Source: an uncultured Bartonella sp. (GTDB lineage Bacteria; Pseudomonadota; Alphaproteobacteria; Rhizobiales; Rhizobiaceae). From it: 64,000 nucleotides of DNA. A program made the position numbers and the translations under genes. The notes beneath the pieces were generated by a model. That model had not been told where the DNA came from. It did not search any database and saw only the letters and a program-made list of their open reading frames with translations. Where the stretch lies: assembly GCA_946478665.1 (NCBI GenBank), contig CAMLCZ010000006.1, positions 58,170-122,169 of the forward strand, written 5' to 3'. This document shows, one piece after another, positions 1 through 8,854 of the stretch (position 1 is its first letter; the number at the start of each line of letters is the position of its first letter).

Positions 1-180
1 CCTGATGGTGAAGAGCTACTGGGTGCTATTGATAGGGCAATTAACTGGATAATCTCGATTCCAGATAGCGAAAGCCATCAGCGAATATCATTTGCATTAA
101 CTGGCTTGCGACAAAATCTATTTGGGAATGCTGAACCTTTTAAGGTTGTTCCCCCTAAATTTAACAGAAGGCATATGTGA
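1..180 (+). CDS. FUSC/AaeB-type efflux protein, C-terminal end only
   Basis: An open frame enters from the left edge and ends at TGA 178-180, giving the last 59 residues of a larger protein. The peptide itself carries no diagnostic motif. Its identity rests on context: it is followed with a 1-nt overlap by a DUF1656 protein and then by an HlyD-type periplasmic adaptor. That is the gene set of AaeB/FUSC aromatic-acid (fusaric-acid-type) efflux pumps, where the large inner-membrane protein ends in a soluble helical domain. The order here is B-X-A. The N-terminal part lies outside the window, so completeness cannot be judged. Confidence 0.6.
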   Translation, partial: PDGEELLGAIDRAINWIISIPDSESHQRISFALTGLRQNLFGNAEPFKVVPPKFNRRHM

Positions 181-383
181 TGAATCCCGAAGTCGATATT
201 TACGGCGTATATATCCCGACACTTGGTGTTCTTGCACTGGTGAGTTACTTTTTGAATGTAGGGTTACAAAAACTAATCACACATCTGCGGTTCCAACGCT
301 TTATCTGGCACCATGCTTTATTCGCTGCTGCCACTTATTTCATCATATTAAGTATTCTTTCGATTATTGTAACACGGGTTTAA
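180..383 (+). CDS. DUF1656 (AaeX-like) small membrane protein
   Basis: A protein of 67 residues that begins MNPEVDIYGVYIPTLG and has two hydrophobic segments (about residues 12-30 and 45-66). Length, sequence start and position match the DUF1656/AaeX family, small inner-membrane partners of FUSC efflux pumps whose exact role is unknown. The ATG at 180 overlaps the stop of the upstream gene by one base. A GTG at 177 is in frame, but the ATG gives the usual family N-terminus. The stop is 5 nt before the HlyD adaptor, so the three genes are almost certainly co-transcribed and translationally coupled. Confidence 0.85.
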   Translation: MNPEVDIYGVYIPTLGVLALVSYFLNVGLQKLITHLRFQRFIWHHALFAAATYFIILSILSIIVTRV

Positions 384-388
384 CGGAT

Positions 389-1270
389 ATGAATAAACTT
401 ATCGCCAACTCCGGTCGTATATTTTTTACCGTCGTCATGGTTGCGATTGCCAGTCTTCTTCTTTGGCATTTATGGGATTATTACATGAACGATCCATGGA
501 CGAGAGATGGCAAAATAAGTGCGGACGTTGTGCGCGTCGCACCTGACGTTTCGGGACTCGTCACGGAAGTTGATGTTGTCGACAACCAGATGGTAAGAAA
601 AGGCGATATTATTTTCAAAATTGACCCAGAGCGTTTTGAACTAGCATTGGAAGATGCAAAAGCACAAATAGACAATGCTAAAGCTGCCCATGACCAGGCT
701 AAACGTGATCTAGAGCGTTATCGCAAACTTGATGACGCGACAGTTACACGACAACAACTGGAAACAGCCGAAATGCAAGAACTGCAAACGGCCGCGGCAT
801 ACAGAAAAGCGCAAGTGCAACTGGATACTGCAAAGCTTGATCTTGCACGGTCTACTGTGCGCGCAAGCGTCAATGGAAAAATGACCAATTTCTCTCTTCA
901 ACCTGGTGAATATGTGACGCGTGGACAACCCGTGACCGCATTGGTTGATACCGATTCCTATTATGCTTCAGGATATTTTGAAGAAAATAAACTTGATCGA
1001 ATCCATATTGCTAATCGCGTTACCATTCACATTATGGGTTCAGATACCGTTTTGACCGGCGTTGTTGAAGGTTTTGCAGCAGGTATTGAAGATCGTGAGA
1101 GATCAGAATCATCAAGTTTGCTCGCCAATGTAGCACCTACATTCAATTGGGTACGGTTGGCACAACGTGTACCGGTAAGAATTAAACTCGATCCGGTTCC
1201 TGAAAATATCCATCTTGTTGCTGGTCGTACAATCAGTGTCGCTATCAAGGAAGATCGTAAAGCCCATTAA
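389..1270 (+). CDS. HlyD-family periplasmic adaptor of FUSC efflux pump (AaeA-like)
   Basis: A protein of 293 residues: a short N-terminal tail, one transmembrane helix (about 10-27), a motif NDPWTRDGKI followed by the biotinyl-lipoyl half (VAPDVSGLV), an alpha-hairpin rich in Ala, Gln and Lys (about 85-145), the second lipoyl half, and a beta-barrel. This is the AaeA/EmrA-like membrane fusion architecture linking the inner-membrane pump to the periplasm. The frame is open far upstream (to 122), but that extension overlaps the DUF1656 gene. The ATG at 389 gives a normal family N-terminus, 5 nt after the previous stop. It is the last gene of the efflux operon. Confidence 0.88.
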   Translation: MNKLIANSGRIFFTVVMVAIASLLLWHLWDYYMNDPWTRDGKISADVVRVAPDVSGLVTEVDVVDNQMVRKGDIIFKIDPERFELALEDAKAQIDNAKAAHDQAKRDLERYRKLDDATVTRQQLETAEMQELQTAAAYRKAQVQLDTAKLDLARSTVRASVNGKMTNFSLQPGEYVTRGQPVTALVDTDSYYASGYFEENKLDRIHIANRVTIHIMGSDTVLTGVVEGFAAGIEDRERSESSSLLANVAPTFNWVRLAQRVPVRIKLDPVPENIHLVAGRTISVAIKEDRKAH

Positions 1271-1431
1271 TGCAGTGACAGTGATGCAACATATTTAACT
1301 TTTTTTTACTCTAACGCAAAAAAGCTGCGAAATAAGCTTTTCATGCATTGTCGAAAAAAAAAGTTAGCTATATGACTTCTTCAAATTCATTGATTGCATT
1401 TCAAAACAGCACTTCTGATTGGAGATATAAT

Positions 1432-1575
1432 ATGTCTGCAAAGAGAGCCACTTTGGTGACTGTCGCTGCGCTTTTCACCTTTATACTTGTGGCAGCCGGT
1501 ATCGGCTCAGTAGGTGCAAGCGACAAACAGTTTATCACCAACGATGGATATGGCATTCATGCGTCTTCCCGTTGA
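1432..1575 (+). CDS. Small exported or membrane peptide, unknown
   Basis: A protein of 47 residues starting MSAKRATLVTVAALFTF: a basic N-terminus, a hydrophobic stretch to about residue 26 ending in GSVGAS, then a short hydrophilic tail rich in Asp, Asn, Gly and His. It looks like a signal peptide plus a 20-residue mature peptide, or a single-pass anchor. The frame is open upstream to 1348, but a GGAG at 1421 sits 7 nt before the ATG at 1432, which decides the start. A strong terminator follows at 1605, so it appears to be its own transcription unit or the end of one. I recognise no family. Confidence 0.55.
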   Translation: MSAKRATLVTVAALFTFILVAAGIGSVGASDKQFITNDGYGIHASSR

Positions 1576-1604
1576 TAATTATCAACGTAACGGATGATAA
1601 ACTT

Positions 1605-1636
1605 AAGGGGCTCAATTGAGCCCCTTCTTTTTGTCT
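1605..1636 (+). terminator. Rho-independent terminator
   Basis: The perfect inverted repeat GGGGCTCAATTGAGCCCC (1607-1624) is followed by a T-rich run. It terminates the small gene at 1432-1575. Just upstream is a second perfect palindrome, GTTGATAATTATCAAC, covering the stop codon region. Confidence 0.85.
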
Positions 1637-1677
1637 TTTAAATGTTTTTATGATCGATCATAGAGCAATCAGGTTCA

Positions 1678-2505
1678 TCAGCCTAAGAACTCATCAGGGT
1701 TAGGCCCCATGCGCCCGTCAATTTTATCCAATGACGCGATTTTATCATGGTCTGATGCTGTTAGCTTGAAGTCGAATATATCGAAATTCTCGGCCATCCG
1801 TGCTGCTGATTGTGATTTCGGAATAGCAATTGTTCCCAATTCCATATGCCAACGAAGAACGATTTGAGCCACTGTTTTGCTATGTTCTTCAGCAATGGAT
1901 TGCAACAATGGATCATCAAAAAAAAGTCCCCGTCCCAATGGAGCCCAAGCTTCTGTTAAAATGTTATTTTTCTCGTGAAATATACGGAGTTCTTTTTGCT
2001 GGAATTGAGGGTGCAACTCAACCTGATTAACAGCTGGTGCAACACCTGTTTCCTTTAACAAGCGTTCAAGATCTGCAATTCGGAAATTACACACACCTAT
2101 AGAGCGAACGCGGTTTTCTTGACGCAATCTTATCAGTGCTTTCCATGTCTCAACAAATTGGTCGCGCACGGGCATGGGCCAATGTATCAAATACATATCA
2201 ATTGTCTTTACGCCCAATCGTTTTGCACTTTCATCAAAGGCTTTGAGTGTTTCATCATAACCCTGATCGCTATTCCAAACCTTGGTGGTAACAAAGATTT
2301 TTTCTCGCGCAATATCTGATGCTGCTATGCCACGCCCCACGCCGCCTTCATTATTATAAATCTTGGCGGTATCAATATGTCGGTATCCGGTTTTTAATGC
2401 CTGAAGAACGGAACCTTCTGCATCTTCATCAGAAATTTTCCAAACACCATAACCTAATTGCGGAATAGTGTTGCCATCATTCATTTTTAGAACAGGTACA
2501 CTCAT
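1678..2505 (-). CDS. Aldo/keto reductase (2,5-diketo-D-gluconate reductase-like)
   Basis: A protein of 275 residues with the full AKR barrel. The N-terminus IPQLGYGVWKI is typical of DkgA/DkgB-type enzymes (AKR5). The catalytic tetrad is visible: Asp and Tyr in DTAKIY (about 46-51), Lys in TTKVW (about 75) and His in LIHWP (about 108). The C-terminal NADPH motif IPKSQSAARMAENFDIFDF is present. It would reduce small aldehydes or keto-sugars with NADPH in the cytoplasm; the true substrate cannot be read from sequence. The start is supported by GGAAAG about 8 nt upstream. It is transcribed alone and converges on the terminator at 1605. Confidence 0.9.
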   Translation of the reverse strand: MSVPVLKMNDGNTIPQLGYGVWKISDEDAEGSVLQALKTGYRHIDTAKIYNNEGGVGRGIAASDIAREKIFVTTKVWNSDQGYDETLKAFDESAKRLGVKTIDMYLIHWPMPVRDQFVETWKALIRLRQENRVRSIGVCNFRIADLERLLKETGVAPAVNQVELHPQFQQKELRIFHEKNNILTEAWAPLGRGLFFDDPLLQSIAEEHSKTVAQIVLRWHMELGTIAIPKSQSAARMAENFDIFDFKLTASDHDKIASLDKIDGRMGPNPDEFLG

Positions 2506-2768
2506 TTATCTACTTTCCATATTTTATATTCAGTACCATTCTACTCCATCAACTTATCTAATACAACAAGTTGCGAGAACGTGAATTAATACTTAAATTT
2601 ATTATATAAAATTTTCCGCGGAAAAAAATTATAGATATATTAAATTTTATATATACTTTAGTATAATTATTTTAAATGAATTACAATTTGAATAAAATTT
2701 ACAAAATATATTATTTATAGATTCATAATATTTTGAATTTCAAAAGAAATACCAAAATCAACCAAGTC

Positions 2769-3449
2769 TTACGCGCCATTCAGCCGCTTTGACCAATCTT
2801 CAATATTATGACTTGCCAGTCTTTTTTCTGAAAGTTTCCGCCAACTTGGAGCAAGTAGATCAAGGTTCGCTATCTTCGAAAGTTCTTCTCTATCGTTTCG
2901 TGTGACATATAAAGCTCGCCATAAACGATAAATCGTCCATTCTTCACACTTTCTTTCGATACGTTTGAGCTCATCAGATAGTTTAACCGGCCCTTCCTGT
3001 AATACCCTATAATACCACCCTGTTCTGCCACTATTTTGCACTCTTAAGGCCATATCAGGCATAGAAAACCTTAAATTGAGTTTGAAGCAAGGTTGCCGTC
3101 CCTGTGATACTTCAATGATGGCACTACCCAAACGAAAGACATCGCCAACGGAAATGTCTTTTTCAGTCATTCCTACAGTAGAGAGATTTTCGCCAAAAGC
3201 TCCGGGAGCATCAAAAACGGCACAATTGTCCAATTCTGTTTTCCAGAAAGCATAATGGCCAAAATCATAATGATGAACCGCTTTTTCTACACCACCATGG
3301 TGTTTTTTATCAGCCTGATCGTCACCAATAAAGCCAGTCTTGGTCAACATAACCTCACCCTGTATCGCGGCTTTATTGATACCACTCAAAACACCTTCAT
3401 TCCCAAGAGGGGTAATTCCGCCAATTCTAAGTGACAAGAGTTCAACCAT
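2769..3449 (-). CDS. MOSC domain protein (YiiM-like)
   Basis: A protein of 226 residues. The MOSC core carries GDDQADKKHHGGVEKAVHHY (about 42-61), GAFGENLST and, at about 117-122, GRQPCFKLN with the conserved cysteine of molybdenum-cofactor sulfurase C-terminal domains. The C-terminal third is the helical 3-alpha domain of YiiM proteins. YiiM-type proteins bind molybdenum cofactor and reduce N-hydroxylated compounds with an electron donor; I infer that role here. The upstream sequence is very AT-rich (2506-2768 on the downstream side, with a perfect 14-bp palindrome TTTTCCGCGGAAAA at 2612). No operon partner is seen. Confidence 0.85.
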   Translation of the reverse strand: MVELLSLRIGGITPLGNEGVLSGINKAAIQGEVMLTKTGFIGDDQADKKHHGGVEKAVHHYDFGHYAFWKTELDNCAVFDAPGAFGENLSTVGMTEKDISVGDVFRLGSAIIEVSQGRQPCFKLNLRFSMPDMALRVQNSGRTGWYYRVLQEGPVKLSDELKRIERKCEEWTIYRLWRALYVTRNDREELSKIANLDLLAPSWRKLSEKRLASHNIEDWSKRLNGA

Positions 3450-3588
3450 TATTTTTCTCTCATATTACTGCGGTGAGCAAATTGTTTACAATAGAGATTG
3501 TATTTACAACTATTTGAAAAATATTATAAAAATTTTACAAATGCACAGTCAATCTAAATATTGGAATATTGGTGATTGGAATGACTTC

Positions 3589-5484
3589 TTACTGTTCAAT
3601 ATCCAATGGATACTGCTTTATATTGATATTTCCTTTAGGAAAATCTGCGCCATTCATTGAAAAACTATGTGGCTTTTGCAAACTATTTTTCAGACAAGTT
3701 ACATCACCGCAATTTCCGTCGGAACGGGGACTTTTTTCTAAAACTGATTGCAAAGCAATGGTGTAATCCTTGACATTAGCCGCCTCTGTTTGCAACTTGG
3801 CGCTACCTTTTGTTGATAAGACCCAATTGCCCATATGCATGACCGATTTATTAACATCGAGATTTCTATTTTTGATAGCGGCTTGAATGTCCCAACGATC
3901 AAAACTTGTCTTTGCATTTTCCGAGTTCGATAAAACAAAAGCGGTATTGTTACCAAGCATTGAACGCAGATTATCGATACTATATCCCTTCAACCGTCCC
4001 GACTGGATATTCAACGTTAATTGCCCGTCCATTTTTGCAGCCAGTTCTGACCAACGGCTGAATGGTGCATGCATTAATAATATGAAGCCGGTCTTTGCCT
4101 CTATGATTGATGGTTTATCAAGAAATTTCGCCAATGTTTTAACATCGACATTGCTTCCCGAAATACGCCCTTCCAAATAGGCATTGCCATCAATTCTATT
4201 AATTTGGATATTGCATTGTATGGAGCCACCAAATGCATTTGCATTTCCGAGGTCAAATATTCCATGACCATTCCGAATCTGAATTGCTGCTGCCAGATTA
4301 TTGAGTGTAACATTGCCAAATGTTGCTTCTGGTGCAGAAACACGAAGATCAAGGCCGATCTTATCCAGCACCGTCAAATCGAGCTTCTCATTCCTATCCT
4401 CATCAGGAAAAAACGCGGAAATCAATGTGTCGAGATCAAGCCCATCAAAAGCAAGTGAGCCCGTGGTAACAGGTTGACCATTTTGAACATTGGTCTCCAA
4501 TGCTCCCCTTGCATTATCGTTGCCTAATTTTAAAAACACATCATTCAGTTGAACATGACCAGATTGGGCTTGCAAACGAGATTCCCAGACGAGCGGCACT
4601 TTTACGCCCTGCCCTAAAACCTGATGGTACCCAACCCAGTTAAGTGTCTGGTTCCAAGCTGGGGATCGCGCTGATAGATGGCCATCGAAAAAAAAGTTAT
4701 CGGAAAGTCTCCCCTTGCCTTCAAATGTTATGCCACCGCTCCGTGAATTAAAACTGGCTTTGATTTGACTTTGTCCACCTGACAAAAATAATAATGCCTG
4801 TGCTGCATCAATATTAAGTTCTGTCAATTGTCCATGCCAGCGTGCATTGGAATGAAAATATGCAGCCCGCGTTGTTTCTGGCCATTCCATAACAGCATTC
4901 AGATCGGTAATTTTTTCTGAATTACCGTCGAGAGTTTCACGATAGATCAACTCACCATTTTCAATGACAATGCGTCCAAAAGGCTGGTTAAGCAAACGCG
5001 TTGTATCAGGATTATTGGGATTTTTAGCAACAATTTCACGCGCTTCGCGCACTGCCGATCCAAATGTACCTTGAGAGCGTGAAAGGGTACCAAAAAAATC
5101 AGATACAGTCTTTACCGGCTCGTCCATAACAAAACGTGGATGAATAATGCGTGTCTGTGAAAATGATATACGCCCCAACAAGGCATCTATGAGCGACAAA
5201 TCGACTTCTATCCGTTCAGCTTCCATCAATGGCACACTATCATCTGTCATTGATGTTAAGGTAACACCTGAAAGTGACGCTCTTGGATAAGGAAAAAGAT
5301 TGAGGCGAGGAGCTTCTCGCAATTGAACATTATAACCTGTCCAAGCACTAAGATCTTGCGCAAGACGAACACGGATAGCATCGGTAGAAACAAGTGCTGG
5401 TAGTGTTAGCGCAACTGCTACAATAGCCAGCACTAAGACAACAATCACACCAATAACAATTCTCGTTGCTCTATTGCGCACCAT
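3589..5484 (-). CDS. AsmA-family envelope protein
   Basis: A protein of 631 residues. The N-terminal signal-anchor helix (about 8-30) is followed by the AsmA N-terminal block (ALVSTDAIRVRLAQDLSAWTG, with PYPRASLSGVTL at about 67-78). A long beta-rich middle follows, then the AsmA C-terminal domain (LAKFLDKPSI, FILLMHAPFSRWSELAAKMDGQLTLNI, about 450-500). AsmA-like proteins are inner-membrane-anchored bridge proteins implicated in phospholipid and outer-membrane homeostasis. AAAGGG sits just upstream of the ATG. The far C-terminus contains three cysteines, CGDVTC and later, in a region where AsmA proteins are usually variable. It is a monocistronic gene here. Confidence 0.85.
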   Translation of the reverse strand: MVRNRATRIVIGVIVVLVLAIVAVALTLPALVSTDAIRVRLAQDLSAWTGYNVQLREAPRLNLFPYPRASLSGVTLTSMTDDSVPLMEAERIEVDLSLIDALLGRISFSQTRIIHPRFVMDEPVKTVSDFFGTLSRSQGTFGSAVREAREIVAKNPNNPDTTRLLNQPFGRIVIENGELIYRETLDGNSEKITDLNAVMEWPETTRAAYFHSNARWHGQLTELNIDAAQALLFLSGGQSQIKASFNSRSGGITFEGKGRLSDNFFFDGHLSARSPAWNQTLNWVGYHQVLGQGVKVPLVWESRLQAQSGHVQLNDVFLKLGNDNARGALETNVQNGQPVTTGSLAFDGLDLDTLISAFFPDEDRNEKLDLTVLDKIGLDLRVSAPEATFGNVTLNNLAAAIQIRNGHGIFDLGNANAFGGSIQCNIQINRIDGNAYLEGRISGSNVDVKTLAKFLDKPSIIEAKTGFILLMHAPFSRWSELAAKMDGQLTLNIQSGRLKGYSIDNLRSMLGNNTAFVLSNSENAKTSFDRWDIQAAIKNRNLDVNKSVMHMGNWVLSTKGSAKLQTEAANVKDYTIALQSVLEKSPRSDGNCGDVTCLKNSLQKPHSFSMNGADFPKGNINIKQYPLDIEQ

Positions 5485-5584
5485 TACCCTTTACTCTCTG
5501 TTAACCATAACAGAGTAGAACCGGATTACATTTCGGCTTCCAGTGAAAAACTTGTTTCTGAAATGCCCTTGTTTAAATTTTATT

Positions 5585-5611
5585 ACCGGGCTTTTTAGCC
5601 CGGTTTTTTTT
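5585..5611 (+). terminator. Hairpin with T-run between asmA-like gene and deacetylase
   Basis: ACCGGGCT-TTTT-AGCCCGGT is followed by eight T on the + strand. The neighbouring genes are all on the - strand, where the hairpin is followed by AATAAAATTT and is only a weak terminator. It is therefore oriented against antisense transcription, or acts weakly downstream of the deacetylase. Confidence 0.6.
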
Positions 5612-5667
5612 AATCGAATTTTGTGCTTTCGACAATGGGGCACCACCACTGAATGTCCCTATTTTGT

Positions 5668-6366
5668 TTAACGGCATAGGCACTTAGCTAGAAAATGTAA
5701 TATAGTATCATTCCTACGGATACTATGACGTGGCAATTCATAATCATTTTCACTACCACGGGCGCGCCCTTTTTGTGTTGTGACAGCAAACTTATAGCCA
5801 GCTTTTGCAACCAACTGGCGAACAATGTCATTTTCATCACCATAGGGATAGGCAAACGAATGGATTGTTTTGCCTAATGCGTCTTCTATCATTGTTTTCG
5901 ATAGAATTATTTCACGCTCTGCTTGTTCAAGAGGAATCTCTGTCAGATGTGGGTGGGTTAGTGTATGGCTGCCAACTTCATGACCATGTTGTGCCCAGAC
6001 ACGCATTTCATCAAAGGTCATAATTTTGTCGCGTTGCGCTTTGACATTGTCCCAAGCGTTATCGAGCCCCATACGTTCGGCCACAAAAAAATTGGTAGCG
6101 GTAAATCCGAGCCTATTAAGTACAGGCATCGCATATTGATAAACCGATAAAAACCCATCATCAAAAGTGATAATTGCTATCTTGCCTGTTTTTTCACCGC
6201 GCAAATAGGGCATCCCTTCGCGAAGGGATACACCTTTAAAACCAAGCCTGTTTAACCACATCATCTGTTTTTCGAATTTTTGTGGTGTAACATAATTGGA
6301 ACGCCCCGGTATTCCTGATGATGGTGGTGTGCCAATATGATGATAAAGCAGAATTGGAACAGGCAT
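5668..6366 (-). CDS. Polysaccharide deacetylase (NodB homology domain)
   Basis: A protein of about 232 residues beginning MPVPILLYHHIG. The CE4/NodB motifs are present: TFDDG (motif 1, catalytic Asp and metal-binding Asp, about 72-76), SHTLTHP (motif 2, metal-binding His pair, about 132-138) and AYPYG (motif 3). Such enzymes remove N-acetyl groups from polysaccharides. No signal peptide is seen, so a cytoplasmic role on a lipid-linked or nucleotide-linked glycan is possible. I prefer the ATG at 6366, because AAGGATGG lies about 7 nt ahead; the longer start at 6375 has no spacing for a ribosome site. It starts 1 nt after the GT25 stop, so the two are coupled. Confidence 0.85.
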   Translation of the reverse strand: MPVPILLYHHIGTPPSSGIPGRSNYVTPQKFEKQMMWLNRLGFKGVSLREGMPYLRGEKTGKIAIITFDDGFLSVYQYAMPVLNRLGFTATNFFVAERMGLDNAWDNVKAQRDKIMTFDEMRVWAQHGHEVGSHTLTHPHLTEIPLEQAEREIILSKTMIEDALGKTIHSFAYPYGDENDIVRQLVAKAGYKFAVTTQKGRARGSENDYELPRHSIRRNDTILHFLAKCLCR

Positions 6367-6367
6367 T

Positions 6368-7096
6368 TCAACCATCCTTACGTTGAGAAAGAACTTTTAT
6401 CTTATGGCGATATAATGGGCGTGCAACTTCACGATAGAGTCGCGATAAAAAGCCACGTGGTTTCTTGATTGTTGAGCCACCAAGATCTCTGGATATTTCC
6501 TCGACAACTGGGGGCAAAACAACAAGTGGATGCACACCGGTTTGCCAATACATTTGCATAGTTGTGTCAACCGGCCTATCAAAATGCGCTGTCGCATCAA
6601 GTAAATGCTGGGCAGCGTTTTTTCCAATCAATTGTGCAACCTGACCAAGTCCAATTTGCGATGGTTTGATGAGCTTTATTGCGCCATGTTCGGCTATAAT
6701 CTTTCCCTGTTCGCGCACACGAAATGGAAACCGAATAAAACTATCCTGACTGACGTGTTGTAGTGAAAACTCAAACACATCGCGAAATCCGTCATGCAGC
6801 TTTACATCGTCTTCAAGCACAAAACCCGCGTCAAGATTATCATCAACAATTTTCTGCCATGCGGCACGATGCGATAAGAAACATGCGATTTCATTTTTTG
6901 AAAGGCGAAATGGATAATATGGACGATAAAGCTTTCGTTGATAAAATTGTTGAACCACATCATCAGCCAACGAAACACTGTCGACAGCAACAATTGTTTC
7001 AGCCGCACAAGGCAAAGATTGCGAGAGTTGCTTGACCTGCTTTAAACGGTCAACAGCTCTATCAAGATGGATGATGAGTGCTTTAATATTAATCAT
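6368..7096 (-). CDS. Glycosyltransferase family 25 (LPS/LOS type)
   Basis: A protein of 242 residues. It begins with the GT25 signature IKALIIHLDRAVDRL, then LSKNEIACFLSHRAAWQKIVDD (about 84-105) and the nucleotide-sugar/metal motif VLEDDV (about 112-117). Family members such as LpsA and LgtB add galactose or glucose to lipooligosaccharide. The C-terminus is basic (RGFLSRLYREVARPLYRHKIKVL), suggesting peripheral membrane attachment. It is followed immediately by a polysaccharide deacetylase and preceded by a sialyltransferase-like gene, which together form a small surface-glycan group. Confidence 0.85.
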   Translation of the reverse strand: MINIKALIIHLDRAVDRLKQVKQLSQSLPCAAETIVAVDSVSLADDVVQQFYQRKLYRPYYPFRLSKNEIACFLSHRAAWQKIVDDNLDAGFVLEDDVKLHDGFRDVFEFSLQHVSQDSFIRFPFRVREQGKIIAEHGAIKLIKPSQIGLGQVAQLIGKNAAQHLLDATAHFDRPVDTTMQMYWQTGVHPLVVLPPVVEEISRDLGGSTIKKPRGFLSRLYREVARPLYRHKIKVLSQRKDG

Positions 7097-7193
7097 GACA
7101 CAAAATTAACCGTTTGCTCTGCACATTCAATTCAATATTCTTATGCTTATTATCATGACCATAAAAACATACTTAGCACGAATTAAAAGAATT

Positions 7194-7817
7194 TTATAAA
7201 AACCTGCATTTCCCTTCATCAACACGTGCGCGAACCCACTGTTCTTCAACACTCCAATTGTGCCACTTCCACCCTTTCCAAGTAAACCCGCATAAATAGA
7301 TGTCCCACACGGTTAAATCAAAACGCCTCAAACAATCCCATATTCCCAAATAACCGGTAGAAGGAAAATATTTTTTCAGCAAACTTCCAGTGATATTAAT
7401 TTCAGCGCACGCCTCAAGATAAAATTGTGGTGATTTTATCACAATATCTTTTCCCAATCGTCCGAAAATTTCAATGGCTTGCTTTGTCCAATCCACGCGC
7501 CTTCCTTTAAATATACGCGATAAAATTTTAGGTTGGGCAAAATATGTACGCATAATATCTGGATGATAAACCAAAGTAACCTGCTGGGTTTTTCTAAAAA
7601 AAGAAGATTCAAGAAAATCAGTATTCCATAACTTCAATTGCATTGGTTTACCGGAATTGCACATCATAAGACTGTCGATCCTAGTGCCGCTCCAACCATT
7701 GAGCTCACGTGGTTCATTAAACCGCAAGACAAAATCTGCTGCATCAATTTGTTCCGAATAATCCTTCGGCAAATCGGCATTACCAACGATCACAAGTTTT
7801 TTTCGTGTGGGTTCCAT
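7194..7817 (-). CDS. GT29/sialyltransferase-like glycosyltransferase
   Basis: A protein of about 207 residues. The N-terminus KKLVIVGNADLPKDYSEQIDAADFVLRFNEP resembles the sialyl motif L region of GT29 enzymes (VVGN-x-ID-x-DFVxRFN). The later PSTGYLGIWDCLRRFDL and IYLCGFTW resemble motif S. HNWSVEEQW supplies the His and Glu of the short and very-small motifs. The family is known mainly from eukaryotes and scattered bacteria, and donor and acceptor here are unknown. The frame is open to 7835, but AGAAGG sits 9 nt ahead of the ATG at 7817. It lies next to GT25 and deacetylase genes with a 97-nt gap. Confidence 0.6.
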   Translation of the reverse strand: MEPTRKKLVIVGNADLPKDYSEQIDAADFVLRFNEPRELNGWSGTRIDSLMMCNSGKPMQLKLWNTDFLESSFFRKTQQVTLVYHPDIMRTYFAQPKILSRIFKGRRVDWTKQAIEIFGRLGKDIVIKSPQFYLEACAEINITGSLLKKYFPSTGYLGIWDCLRRFDLTVWDIYLCGFTWKGWKWHNWSVEEQWVRARVDEGKCRFL

Positions 7818-7971
7818 ACTATGTTGCCTTCTCATTAAGCTCTAATTATTCGAAAAATGCTATTCTGCTAACAACTTTATAAACTTATAAAAATCGCGAC
7901 AATAATGATTGAAACAATCAAGACGTCTAGGCTAGTAGTTTATAACTATGTCATATTAGTATAATAAAATA

Positions 7972-8850
7972 TTACTTTTCATGATATTGACGCGATAAAC
8001 GCAACCACTCGCGTGCAGCATAAGACAAATGACTCGTTTGCCGCCAAATAAGTGCCATATGCCACTCAATAATTGTGTCTGCTATTTCAACAACACGCAC
8101 GTTTTTTACATTACGTTTTTCAGCAATCATTCTCGGTAAAAAACCAACCCCCATACCTGCGGCGACAAGACCAAATAAAAAATCAATTTGGCTAGATTTT
8201 GCAGTTATGATTGGTTCCAATCCTTTATTTCTAAATGCCGCAAGAACAATCGGTGTCAAAGCAAACTGACTTTCAAATAATACAAAGGGATATTTCGCCA
8301 GTTCACTGACTGTAAGGCTCTCTTTATCGCCGGCAAGTGCTTCTGGCATAAGTGCAACAACAGGCTCATTTCTTACATCTTGATATTCTAGCCCTTCAGC
8401 CACAGGAATAAGGGAAGCGGCAAGCTCTATTTCACCTGATCTAACCAATTCTTCCAGTTTTTTGCTGCCATGTTCAACAATGCTGATATCAATTTGCGGA
8501 TATGAAGATGTATAACGCGCCAAAACTTGCGCGAAGAGTTCGGAACTACCAATCGGCGGCAGACCAATTTTTAATGAGCCTCTCTTCAATCCCTTTAATT
8601 CGGCAATTTCACGTTCCAGAGTATTTTCTTCGGCGATAACATGAAGAGCATGACGATAGACATATTCTCCTGCTGTGGTCAGCTGTAATTTCCCTCTGGA
8701 GCGATTAATCAATTTCGTTCCATAATGATTTTCTAACTGTGCCAATGACTTGCTAATTGTGGACTGGGTAGAATTTAAAACTTTTGCTGCTGCAGAAAAT
8801 CCATTCTGACGTATAATTTCTATAAAGGCTTCCAATGTACGTATTTGCAT
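7972..8850 (-). CDS. LysR-family regulator, divergent from cidAB (CidR-like)
   Basis: A protein of 292 residues from MQIRTLEAF. The N-terminal winged helix (about 1-60) contains GFSAAAKVLNSTQSTISKSLAQLE. The C-terminal effector domain is periplasmic-binding-protein-like (GSLKIGLPPIGSS to the C-terminus). An upstream in-frame ATG at 8886 would add 12 residues, but MQIRTLEAF is the usual LysR start. The gene is divergent from the LrgA/LrgB-type pair, with 92 bp between, so it most likely regulates that pair in response to a metabolite. Two dyads lie in the gap. Confidence 0.88.
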   Translation of the reverse strand: MQIRTLEAFIEIIRQNGFSAAAKVLNSTQSTISKSLAQLENHYGTKLINRSRGKLQLTTAGEYVYRHALHVIAEENTLEREIAELKGLKRGSLKIGLPPIGSSELFAQVLARYTSSYPQIDISIVEHGSKKLEELVRSGEIELAASLIPVAEGLEYQDVRNEPVVALMPEALAGDKESLTVSELAKYPFVLFESQFALTPIVLAAFRNKGLEPIITAKSSQIDFLFGLVAAGMGVGFLPRMIAEKRNVKNVRVVEIADTIIEWHMALIWRQTSHLSYAAREWLRLSRQYHEK

Positions 8851-8854
8851 AAAT

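Noticed and set aside
122..388. N-terminal extension of the HlyD adaptor frame
   Set aside because: The extension overlaps the DUF1656 gene in another frame and has a non-protein-like, Cys-rich composition.
2506..2768. Palindrome TTTTCCGCGGAAAA as a terminator of the MOSC gene
   Set aside because: The perfect palindrome has no loop of its own and no clear U-run beyond the stem, so it is mentioned only as a feature of the gap.
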